Positions 25,696 to 33,918 of a stretch of DNA of 64,000 nt are shown piece by piece. Position 1 is the first letter of the stretch; each line of letters opens with the position of its first letter. The stretch is taken from assembly GCA_018268935.1 (NCBI GenBank), contig JAFDVS010000128.1, forward strand, positions 1 through 64,000, written 5' to 3'. The notes under the pieces are model-generated. The model was not told where the DNA came from and searched no databases. It saw nothing but the letters and a program-made list of their open reading frames with translations. The DNA comes from Acidobacteriota bacterium. Its GTDB lineage: Bacteria > Acidobacteriota > Terriglobia > Bryobacterales > Bryobacteraceae. A program made the position numbers and the translations under genes.

Positions 25696-27179
25696 AGAAG
25701 GTGTACCTGGTGGGCGCCGGACCGGGCGATCCCGGCCTGCTCACCCTCAAGGGCCGCGAAGCTCTTTCTATCGCCGACGTCGTTCTCTACGACAATCTGG
25801 CCAATCCGGAATTACTCCGCTTCGCTCCGGCGCACGCCAAACACATCTACGTCGGAAAAAAGAAGTCTCACCACACACTGACGCAAGACGAAATCTGCGC
25901 CTTGCTTGTTGAACAGGGCAAGGAGGGCAAGTGTGTTGTCCGCCTCAAAGGCGGGGATCCGTTCATCTTTGGGCGGGGCGGGGAGGAAGCCGAGGCGCTC
26001 GCCGATGCAGGCATCCCGTTTGAGGTTGTTCCCGGTGTGACAACACCGCTCGGCATTGCTGCGTACTGTGGGGTGCCGCTGACCCATCGTGAACACACGT
26101 CTGCTGTCACATTCGTCACGGGCCACAACGTCGAATCCATTGATTGGGATCGAATCGGCCACGTGGAAACCCTGGTCCTGTTCATGGGTTTGACGCACGT
26201 ACGCGACATTGCCAATGAGCTGATTGCCAAAGGCAAGCATCCGGATACGCCTGCCATGGCCGTGCGATGGGCCACGCGGGCCGATCAGCAGACTGTGGTG
26301 TCGACGCTTGCCGGAATCGCCTCGGATGCGGCACATCTCAAGCCGCCGGTGACGTTCGTGATTGGTGAAGTGGTGCAATTGCGGGACAAGCTGGATTGGT
26401 TCGGTAAGCTGCCCTTGTTCGGCCAGCGAATTGTGGTGACGCGGGCTCGCGATCAAGCTTCTGAGTTCACTGCCCAACTACGTGCCCTGGGAGCAGATGT
26501 TGCCGAGTTCCCTGTCATCGCGACGGTCGCTCCCGCTGATCCATCTGTAATTGACGCAGCAGTGGCGCGACTTGAAACCTACGACTGGTTGATCTTCACT
26601 TCGGTCAACGGGGTGCGGTTTTTCCTCGAACGGCTGGATGCCTCGCCTTACGATCTACGCGGCTTACGCGCCCGCATTTGCGCTATCGGGCCGGCCACGG
26701 CCCGGGCGATCGAAGCGTTGCACCTCAAGGTGGATCTGGTTCCCAAGGAGTATGTCGCGGAGAGTCTGGTAGAAGCATTTTCCGCGCACGCCCTGGGAGG
26801 CAAGCGCATTCTGCTTCCGAGGGCGGCCGTTGCGCGGGACGTGGTTCCGGTGGAACTCGGCAAGCGTGGCGCAACTGTGGATGTAGTGGAAGCCTACCGC
26901 ACGATCGTTCCGCAGGATGCGGCAGAGCTCGTGGCAACGACGTTCGCTCGCAAGCCCGATTGGATCACCTTCACCAGTTCCTCCACGGTGAAGAATTTTC
27001 TCGCGATCGCCGGCCCTCGGGTGCTTGAGGGAGTGAAGGTCGCCTCCATCGGACCCGTCACCTCCGACACGGCGCGCATGCACGGCCTGCAGGTCGCCGT
27101 CGAAGCCAGCAGGCACACCATGGACGGCCTGCTCGAAGCCATCCTGCAACCCACACCCCTGCCAACTCGCGTAAGATGA
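25692..27179 (+). CDS. Bifunctional uroporphyrinogen-III C-methyltransferase / uroporphyrinogen-III synthase
   Basis: A 495-residue fusion. Residues 1-245 are the CobA/SUMT methylase, which uses SAM to make precorrin-2: VYLVGAGPGDPGLLTLKG, VRLKGGDPFIFGRGGEEAEA, VPGVTTPLGIAAYCGVPLTHR, and TLVLFMGL. Residues 250-495 are HemD, which cyclises hydroxymethylbilane with inversion of ring D: VVTRARDQASEFTAQLRALG, FTSVNGVRFF, AIGPATARAIEA, ITFTSSSTVKNFL, and SIGPVTSDTARMHGL. The fusion places the branch point to siroheme/cobalamin in one chain with the last step to uroporphyrinogen III. It ends the hemX-hemA-hemC run; the gap to the next gene is 49 bases. Confidence 0.95.
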   Translation: MKKVYLVGAGPGDPGLLTLKGREALSIADVVLYDNLANPELLRFAPAHAKHIYVGKKKSHHTLTQDEICALLVEQGKEGKCVVRLKGGDPFIFGRGGEEAEALADAGIPFEVVPGVTTPLGIAAYCGVPLTHREHTSAVTFVTGHNVESIDWDRIGHVETLVLFMGLTHVRDIANELIAKGKHPDTPAMAVRWATRADQQTVVSTLAGIASDAAHLKPPVTFVIGEVVQLRDKLDWFGKLPLFGQRIVVTRARDQASEFTAQLRALGADVAEFPVIATVAPADPSVIDAAVARLETYDWLIFTSVNGVRFFLERLDASPYDLRGLRARICAIGPATARAIEALHLKVDLVPKEYVAESLVEAFSAHALGGKRILLPRAAVARDVVPVELGKRGATVDVVEAYRTIVPQDAAELVATTFARKPDWITFTSSSTVKNFLAIAGPRVLEGVKVASIGPVTSDTARMHGLQVAVEASRHTMDGLLEAILQPTPLPTRVR

Positions 27180-27228
27180 GGAACTGCCGTCCAATCGGCA
27201 ACCTGTCTACCAACGCTCAACAATCCCT

Positions 27229-28416
27229 ATGGACCTCACGCTTTCCGCCGAACAGATCGCCTTTCGCGACGAACTTCGCCAATGGCTCGCAGCCAACGCC
27301 CCTGCTCCGATCACTCGTGGGGGGAACGAGTCCCTTGCCCAGCGCTTTGAGAAACTGCGCGGCTGGCAACGCCAACTCCATGACGCAGGTTGGGCTGGTG
27401 TCGCCTGGCCCAAGGCCTACGGCGGACGCGGCGCGTCGCTGATCGAACAGGTAATCTTCCTTGAAGAAATGGCGCGCGCGCAAGCTCCGCCGATGGCCAA
27501 CACGCTCGGTCTTGGTCTTATCGGACCCACCATCATCCACTTCGGCACCGAAGAGCAAAAGCGCCGCTTTCTGCCGAAGATCCTCAGCGCCGAGGAGATC
27601 TGGTGCCAGGGCTTCTCCGAACCCAACGCCGGTTCCGATGTCGCCAGCATCCGCTCCGAAGCGCGGCTGGACGGGGATCACTTCATCGTCAACGGTCACA
27701 AGGTTTGGAACAGCTACGGCTGGGTCGCCGATTGGTGCGCACTAGTGGTCCGCACTGATCCTGCCGCCGCCAAGCACAAAGGGCTTACGTACATCCTGGT
27801 TGATATGAAGAGTCCTGGCGTCGAGGTTCGCCCCATCCGCCAGATCTCCGGCGAGAGCGAGTTCGCCGAGCTCTATTTCAAAGATGTCCGAGTTCCGGTA
27901 GCGAACGTGCTGGGGAAAGTGAACCAGGGTTGGGAGGTGGCGCTCGGTACACTCATGCACGAACGCGCCACCCTGGGAGCCAGCATTACCATCCTCTACC
28001 GGCGTTCCTTCGATCGCTTGGTTGAACTCACACGCGCGGTGCGCCGTAATGGACGCGCGGTCTGCGAAGACCCCATCGTCCGGCAAAAGCTGGCGCAGGC
28101 GTACACCGAACTCGAAGTGTTCCGGTTGAACCAGATGCGCGCCGTTTCGCGCGTCAGCTCGACGGGAGTTCCGGGTCCGGAGGGATCCATTTTGAAGATC
28201 TTCTGGAGCGAGTTCAACCAGCGCTTCCAGCAAACCGCGCAAGAGATTCTCGGGCCCTACGGCATGCTGGAGGAAGGCTCGCCACACGCGATTGACGACG
28301 GTGCGTGGTCCTACGGCTTCCTCCGCACGCGGGGCAATACCATTGAGGCCGGGACCAGCGAGATCCAGCGAAACATTATCGGCCATTTTGTTTTGGGCCT
28401 TCCCAAGAGTTACTAA
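27229..28416 (+). CDS. Acyl-CoA dehydrogenase, first subunit
   Basis: A 395-residue FAD-dependent acyl-CoA dehydrogenase. It has the N-terminal helical domain with GWAGVAWPKAYGGRGASLIE, the mid beta-domain FAD/substrate segment QGFSEPNAGSDVASI, and the C-terminal RTRGNTIEAGTSEIQRNIIG, whose Glu is at the catalytic-base position. It belongs to the group often paired with a second ACAD-like subunit, and that partner begins one base after its stop. I infer an alpha2-beta2 enzyme acting on a bulky or branched acyl-CoA; the substrate is unknown. No Shine-Dalgarno sequence is seen upstream of the ATG. It may be read from the hem transcript. Confidence 0.9.
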   Translation: MDLTLSAEQIAFRDELRQWLAANAPAPITRGGNESLAQRFEKLRGWQRQLHDAGWAGVAWPKAYGGRGASLIEQVIFLEEMARAQAPPMANTLGLGLIGPTIIHFGTEEQKRRFLPKILSAEEIWCQGFSEPNAGSDVASIRSEARLDGDHFIVNGHKVWNSYGWVADWCALVVRTDPAAAKHKGLTYILVDMKSPGVEVRPIRQISGESEFAELYFKDVRVPVANVLGKVNQGWEVALGTLMHERATLGASITILYRRSFDRLVELTRAVRRNGRAVCEDPIVRQKLAQAYTELEVFRLNQMRAVSRVSSTGVPGPEGSILKIFWSEFNQRFQQTAQEILGPYGMLEEGSPHAIDDGAWSYGFLRTRGNTIEAGTSEIQRNIIGHFVLGLPKSY

Positions 28417-28417
28417 C

Positions 28418-29503
28418 ATGCATTTCGAACTTTCTGAAACCCAGCAGTTGCTGGCGAAGACGGCGCGGCAGTTCCTGACGAATGAGTGCCCAATCGCCGA
28501 AGTGCGCCGTATTATGGAAACTCCGACTGCGCACGATGCCGCGCTCCACCGCAAGATGGCTGACCAGGGGTGGGCCGGAATCGCCATCCCTGAGGAGCAA
28601 GGCGGGATGGGACTCGGCATGATCGAACTTGCGGCCACCTTCGAACAGATGGGAAGAGCCCTCGTTCCCGGAGCGTTCTTCGCCACGGTGGCCCTTGCAG
28701 CGCCTCTGCTCGATGATCCTGCGCACCTCGGCCCTATCTGCGAAGGGATGCAACTCGCCACCGCGGCGTTGATTGAAGCCGATGCCGATTGGGATCCCGC
28801 ATCCTGGAGCACGGCGGCATCCAACGGGACTTTGACCGGCGCGAAGATGTTTGTCCCTGACGCCGCCGAGGCCGCATTCATTTTGGTAGCCGCGCGTGAT
28901 CACGGAGTCCCCGGCATCTACCGGGTGGCCAAAGACGCACCTGGACTCACGGTGACCGCTTTGAAATCGCTCGATCTCACGCGCCGGCTGTACGAAGTGC
29001 GCTTCGACAACACGCCCGCCGAAACCATCGCCACAGGTGGAGCCGCGGAACAGGCGCTCAAGAAGGCCCTCCGCATTGCCACCCTTGCTCTCACCGCCGA
29101 AATGGCCGGGGGCATGGCCCGGGTGCTCGATATCACGGTTGAATATGCCAAGGCGCGCAAACAGTTCGATACGCCGATTGGCAAATTTCAGGCGGTGCAG
29201 CACATGTGCGCCGACATGTATCTTTGGAGCGAAAGCACTAAGGCAGCCGTTTACTACGCCGCCTACGCGCTGGACAAGGACCTGCCCGAAGCTGCTTCCG
29301 CGCTCTCCGTAGCCAAGGTCTACGCAGCCGACGCCTATCGCGAAATCGGCAACCGCGGCATCCAGGTACACGGCGGCATGGGATTCACTTGGGAAAACGA
29401 TGTTCACCTCTACTACCGGCGCGCCAAGGTGAGCGAAACCATGCTCGGCGACAACGTTTACCACCGTGAACTGCTGGCCCGGGCCGTAGTGGATCGCCTG
29501 TGA
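28418..29503 (+). CDS. Acyl-CoA dehydrogenase, second subunit
   Basis: A 361-residue acyl-CoA dehydrogenase-like protein, shorter than single-chain enzymes. It shows GWAGIAIPEEQGGMGLG and, in the C-terminal domain, YAKARKQFDTPIGKFQAVQH, the FAD-contacting motif, and IQVHGGMGFTWENDVHLYYR. The mid beta-domain (about 130-210) is shortened and lacks the QGFSEPNAGSD-type motif present in its neighbour. This division of motifs is what heterotetrameric ACADs show. The start at 28418 lies one base after the first subunit stop. Confidence 0.88.
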   Translation: MHFELSETQQLLAKTARQFLTNECPIAEVRRIMETPTAHDAALHRKMADQGWAGIAIPEEQGGMGLGMIELAATFEQMGRALVPGAFFATVALAAPLLDDPAHLGPICEGMQLATAALIEADADWDPASWSTAASNGTLTGAKMFVPDAAEAAFILVAARDHGVPGIYRVAKDAPGLTVTALKSLDLTRRLYEVRFDNTPAETIATGGAAEQALKKALRIATLALTAEMAGGMARVLDITVEYAKARKQFDTPIGKFQAVQHMCADMYLWSESTKAAVYYAAYALDKDLPEAASALSVAKVYAADAYREIGNRGIQVHGGMGFTWENDVHLYYRRAKVSETMLGDNVYHRELLARAVVDRL

Positions 29504-29516
29504 TACCATCACATCC

Positions 29517-30500
29517 GTGAAGTCCCTTTTTCTTACTCTGCTAGCGCTAGCTTTGCCCGTTTTCGCGGCGAAGAACATGGAGATCTACTTCATCGACGTG
29601 GAGGGCGGCCAGGCCACACTGGTGAAGTCTCCTGAAGGGGAATCCATCCTCTTCGACACGGGCTGGCCGGGCTTTGAAAACCGTGATGCGAATCGCATTG
29701 CTGCCGCCGCACAGAAAGCGGGCATCAGCAAGATCGACTATCTTGTCATCACGCACTTTCATACGGACCACGTCGGCGGGCTGACCCAATTGGCGGCCAA
29801 GATGCCGATCGCCAACCTGGTGGATCACGGCAAGACTGTCGAATCGAACGCCAACGCCGACAAACTCTACGCCTCTTACGAAGCCCTGACATCGAAGGCC
29901 AAACGCATCACGGTCAAACCGGGCGACAAGCTGCCGGTGAAGGGGTTCCAAGTTGAAGTGCTTGCCGCTCACGGCGCGGGCACCAAGCGCGCCGGTAAAG
30001 CGAACCCGCTCTGCGCCGGAGTACAGAAGAAGGAAGCGGATCCCACCGATAACGCACAGTCTGTCGGCATGCTAATCACGTACGGCAAGTTTCGCTTCCT
30101 TGACTTGGGTGATCTCACGTGGAACAAGGAGCTGGATCTTGTTTGCCCCGAGAACAGGATTGGAAAAGTGAATCTATACCTCACTACCCACCATGGAACT
30201 GATTCCAGCGGGCCTGCGGCTTTGGTTCACGCCATTGCGCCAACGGTTGCGGTGATGAACAACGGCGAAAAGAAGGGCGGCTCACCTGCTGCATGGAAGG
30301 TAATTCGCCAATCGCCTGGCCTCAAGGATCTGTGGCAACTGCATTATTCGGCCGCGGGCGGGACGGAGAGCAATACGGACGAAAAGCTGATCGCCAATCT
30401 CAAGGGTGAAGACCCCGGAAATCACATATCGGTCAGTGCTCAATCGAACGGAAAATTCACCGTCACGAACGCTCGGACCGGGCTGAGCAAGAGCTACTGA
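29517..30500 (+). CDS. Secreted metallo-beta-lactamase-fold hydrolase (ComEC-C-like)
   Basis: A 327-residue secreted hydrolase. The leader is MKSLFLTLLALALPVFAAK, and mature residues begin with MEIYFIDVEGGQATLVKSP. The metal motif HFHTDHVGG (about residues 80-88) and later LDLGDLTWN and TTHHGTDSSG are those of the competence-related MBL group. The substrate is unknown. The start is a GTG at 29517, chosen because the next in-frame ATG (residue 21) would remove the signal peptide. No clear Shine-Dalgarno sequence precedes it. The gene follows the ACAD pair by 13 bases. Confidence 0.83.
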   Translation: MKSLFLTLLALALPVFAAKNMEIYFIDVEGGQATLVKSPEGESILFDTGWPGFENRDANRIAAAAQKAGISKIDYLVITHFHTDHVGGLTQLAAKMPIANLVDHGKTVESNANADKLYASYEALTSKAKRITVKPGDKLPVKGFQVEVLAAHGAGTKRAGKANPLCAGVQKKEADPTDNAQSVGMLITYGKFRFLDLGDLTWNKELDLVCPENRIGKVNLYLTTHHGTDSSGPAALVHAIAPTVAVMNNGEKKGGSPAAWKVIRQSPGLKDLWQLHYSAAGGTESNTDEKLIANLKGEDPGNHISVSAQSNGKFTVTNARTGLSKSY

Positions 30501-30601
30501 GATTCCCTAGAAATCAGTAACCGTTTCTCAAGTATTTACTTTTCTGGACGCAGTAAACCTTCTTTGGAATTGCGCCGATTTCTTCCTCGTACCTTTCGGG
30601 C

Positions 30602-32862
30602 ATGAGGCAAATTTGTCGCACCGCAATTCGGGCCGCGCTTGCCGCGATGGGTCTGCTTTGCGTTGCCCCGGCAGCACCTCCGCTCCGCGTAGCGGCCTAT
30701 AACTCGCCACCCTACTACATGGTGAGCGGAGAACGTATTGAAGGGTTGGCGTACGATCTCATCAACAAGGCCGCGGCCAACCGCCACATCCCGATTCGGT
30801 GGGTCATCCTCAAAGAGACCATGGAACAGGATCTGGACAACCACACGGTCGATCTTGTCCCTGTGGTCAGCTACACGCCGGAACGCGCGACCAAGTGGCA
30901 TCTGACTAAGCCCTGGCTGCAGAATCGATTTTCTCTTGTCAAGCACGCCCGTCCCGCTGCGCACGCAGAGCAGTTGATCGCCCATGTGCAACTCCCTGTC
31001 ACACGATCCAAGGTGCATCAGGCGTTTCCGCAAGCACAGTTCCTTGAAACCGCAACACGGCAGGAGGCGCTGGCCACACTCTGCCGCAATGAAGCGGGAG
31101 CTGCGTTTCTTGAAGAACGCGTCATTCAGGCGCTGTTGTTGGCGCGCCCGCCCGCCTGCACGGGTCCTGTCAATCTGGCGGTCGAACCCGTGCCTTCCGC
31201 CACAACGCCCATCAGCATCGGAGCAAATCATGCGTATGCCGCCAGCGCCGATGCCCTCCGCGAGGAATTGGGCCGTTTCGCGCTTGATGGGTCGCTCTCC
31301 GCGGCACTTGACCGCTGGGCTGCGTTCTCCAGCGCTGAAGTCTATTCCGCTGCTCTTCTCGAAGAAATCCGTAGTAACCAGCGCATCGCGTGGCTGCTTT
31401 CTCTCATCCTTCTGGTCGCCTCCGGCGCCCTGGTGTGGATGGCTCGCCGAGCCTATCGCACACGCCGGCTGGCAGAACGCGCCAGCCTTGCGAAATCCTC
31501 TTTCATGGCGAACATGAGTCATGAGATTCGTACCCCGCTCAACGGGATCATAGGCATGTCTGGACTGATGCTGGAATCTCCACTCAGCGACATCCAGCGT
31601 GATCGCGCCGAATCCATCCGGATCTCCGGGGAGGCGCTGCTGGCCATCGTCAACGACGTTCTCGACTTTTCGAAGATTGAAGCCGGCCGCCTTGTCATTG
31701 AGCCGATCGCATTCGATCTTTGGGCCGCCGTTGAAGAGGTGGCCACACTCCTCCAAGCACAGGCAGATCGAAAGAATCTTCATTTGTTTGTTCGATACTC
31801 TCCGAGCACGCCGCGCTACGTCATCGGCGATTACGGGCGTATCCGGCAGATCCTGCTCAACCTGATGAGCAATGCCATCAAGTTCACCGAGTGCGGTTCA
31901 GTCACTCTGCAAATGCAGGCCGAAAAGGAAACGGACGTGCAAACCTTGATCCGCTTTCCGTCGTTGACACCGGAATCGGAATCGGTGAAGAAGACATCCC
32001 GGCGCTATTCCAAAAGTTCAGCCAGGTAGATGATTCCCCTTCGCGGCGCTTTATCGGCACGGGGCTGGGGTTGGCCATCTGCCGGGACCTGGCGAGAGCC
32101 ATGGGAGGCGAAGTCGGTGTCTCCAGCCGAAAAGGCGCGGGGTCGACGTTCTGGTGTTCGTTGTCGATCCCACTTGATCTCAACAAACCTATTCCACAGC
32201 ATGAACCGGCGCAATACCCCAGTGCGGTGGTGGTAGCGAAGTGCCCGGTGTTGGCCGAGAACCTGCGGGCACTCGCCGCGGACTGGGGCCTGGCGATCGA
32301 TGTCGTGAGCGATCCTTCTTCCGCCGGCGGTCAGGATCCGCATATGGAGATTGCGAAGCCCGTTCGGCCACTGGAACTACTTACCCTATTGCGAGCCAAT
32401 TCTCAGACATCGGCGCCGCAAGGAATCACGGCGGATCTGCTCGCACTTTCGCAAGCGGTTCTCTGCGCCCGCTCTGTCCGCGTTCTGGTCGCCGAAGATA
32501 ATCTCGTTAACCAGAAAGTGGCCAAGGCATTGCTTGAGAAACTGGGGTGCCAGGTGGACGTGGTCGCCAACGGGCGCGAAGCTTTGGACCTCTGGTCGCA
32601 GCTTCCCTATGACGCCATCTTCATGGATTGCCAGATGCCGGAAATGGATGGGTTCGCCGCAACGCGCGCAATCCGTGCCCGTGAAGAGGCTTCGCGCCAT
32701 ACCCCTATCATTGCGGTCACCGCCAATGCTCTCAAAGGCGATCGTCAAGCCTGCCTCGACGCCGGGATGGACGACTACGTTACCAAACCCATCCGTCTTT
32801 CGGAATTGCGAGCCACCATCGACAAGTATTGCCCTGAAGGACCGCCGGTCTTTTCGAAGTAA
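30602..32862 (+). pseudogene. Hybrid sensor histidine kinase with SBP-type periplasmic domain, interrupted by a frameshift
   Basis: One kinase gene split over two frames. The first part (30602 to about 31957, 452 codons) has a leader, a periplasmic SBP_bac_3-like domain (about 28-245; LRVAAYNSPPYYM), a transmembrane helix (about 262-281), HisKA MSHEIRTPLNGIIGM (His307) and the HATPase start with LMSNAIKFTECG. The rest lies in the -1 frame from about 31957: VVDTGIGIGEEDIPALFQKF, FIGTGLGLAICR, then a receiver with VLVAEDNLVNQK, DCQMPEMDG and TKPI. One extra T in the TTT at 31955-31957 would restore a ~753-residue protein. Uncorrected, frame 2 stops at 32029. This could be a real mutation or a sequence error. 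The SBP domain suggests sensing of an amino acid or similar solute. Confidence 0.85.
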
Positions 32863-33918
32863 CTACGGCCACAACGAGCCAGCATCCATAGACAGGGTGC
32901 GATTCCCGTCCCGCTCCTTCAACGTCAGGTTCCCATTGCGATACGTGAGACTCTCGACGCCGCGATATCCGGCCGGCACTTTAAACAGGAACACTGCGTA
33001 GCTCCGGGTGTGGGTCTGCTCCGGCTCCAGCCAGTCGAATACCGGACGCCCGAACATTTTGCCCTTCTTCACCAACACGGAAAACGGTTGATGCAAGCCG
33101 GTGGTGCCGAACTCGAGGCCGCGGGCCATCGGCCTACCGGAGTCGTCCACATGCCGCCAGATGTTCAACCACGGATACTCCTTCGTGCGCCAGATATAGC
33201 CGATCAGCAGCCCCTTTGCAGCATTCACGGCGGTCACCCAGCCCAACTCGTCATCGACGACATAGGACACCACGTTCGGCATCGGATCATTGATCAGCGT
33301 GCGCAGGTTGACGGGCTGGCCGTCCTTCAACGCCTGCGGCCAGTAGACTGTGGGATGCTCCGGATCGGGCATCGGGCTACCCTGCATGAATCCAGCTCGC
33401 GCGTTCGCATCCACCACGACGGTTTCATCCAGGAACGGGGGGCCCACGGTGGGATGCTGCACCATGTTGTAGGGACGCCCGAGTTTGTTGCGATTGGTCA
33501 CGCTTTCGGTGACGAGGAGAAGGGCTTGCGATGGATGCACCTTCGCTGCGCGGGTCACGTCCATGTTGGCGATGGGCAGGTGTGTCGTCATGCGTGTGGC
33601 GCCGGAACCGGCGGGTGTTGCGGACCATTCCACACGGGTGGCCTCGCCGTGATAAGGCATGCCGCTTTTCCCCTCGGAGTCCGACACCTGGCCCCAACGA
33701 TCCAGGCAAAGGAAATGCGCCATGGCGCGCTTTTCCATCCCCGCGTTCTCATTGGCCCATTTGAGCGGGTTCAGCGCCTGGTCCTTGAATTCGAACTTTA
33801 CGATCGAGCCGCCGAGGCGGTCGATCTCCACCTTGGCCACACTACCTTCCAGGGTCACCACGGGTCGTGTCTGCGCGAATGCAGCGGCGCTCAGCATCAA
33901 TAACGACAAGGTTCTCAT
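32863..33918 (-). CDS. Secreted all-beta protein, possibly mutarotase-like, unknown function
   Basis: A 351-residue secreted protein with leader MRTLSLLMLSAAAFA and a beta-rich body. The opening VVTLEGSVAKVEIDRLGGSI, with VKFEFKDQALNPLKW, resembles the first strands of galactose-mutarotase-like sugar-binding proteins. Later come HPTVGPPFLDETVVVDANA and TGLHQPFSVLVKKGKMFGRP. No catalytic residue set can be named. The start at 33918 is fixed by GGGAGGTGA 5 bases upstream and by ATGA overlap with the preceding esterase-like gene. It is the third gene of a run after mutL and converges on the kinase at 32862 with adjacent stops. Confidence 0.72.
   Translation of the reverse strand: MRTLSLLMLSAAAFAQTRPVVTLEGSVAKVEIDRLGGSIVKFEFKDQALNPLKWANENAGMEKRAMAHFLCLDRWGQVSDSEGKSGMPYHGEATRVEWSATPAGSGATRMTTHLPIANMDVTRAAKVHPSQALLLVTESVTNRNKLGRPYNMVQHPTVGPPFLDETVVVDANARAGFMQGSPMPDPEHPTVYWPQALKDGQPVNLRTLINDPMPNVVSYVVDDELGWVTAVNAAKGLLIGYIWRTKEYPWLNIWRHVDDSGRPMARGLEFGTTGLHQPFSVLVKKGKMFGRPVFDWLEPEQTHTRSYAVFLFKVPAGYRGVESLTYRNGNLTLKERDGNRTLSMDAGSLWP

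Noticed and set aside
28376..29578. 400-codon minus-strand frame opposite the second acyl-CoA dehydrogenase
   Set aside because: Shadow frame created by codon-position GC bias; the plus-strand frame carries all ACAD motifs.
30536..31783. 415-codon minus-strand frame opposite the frameshifted kinase
   Set aside because: The plus strand carries SBP, transmembrane and HisKA motifs; the minus product is Arg-rich without a domain.
31940..31970. Programmed -1 frameshifting in the hybrid kinase
   Set aside because: No X-XXY-YYZ heptamer or downstream stem is visible at the TTT; a one-base loss or read error is simpler.
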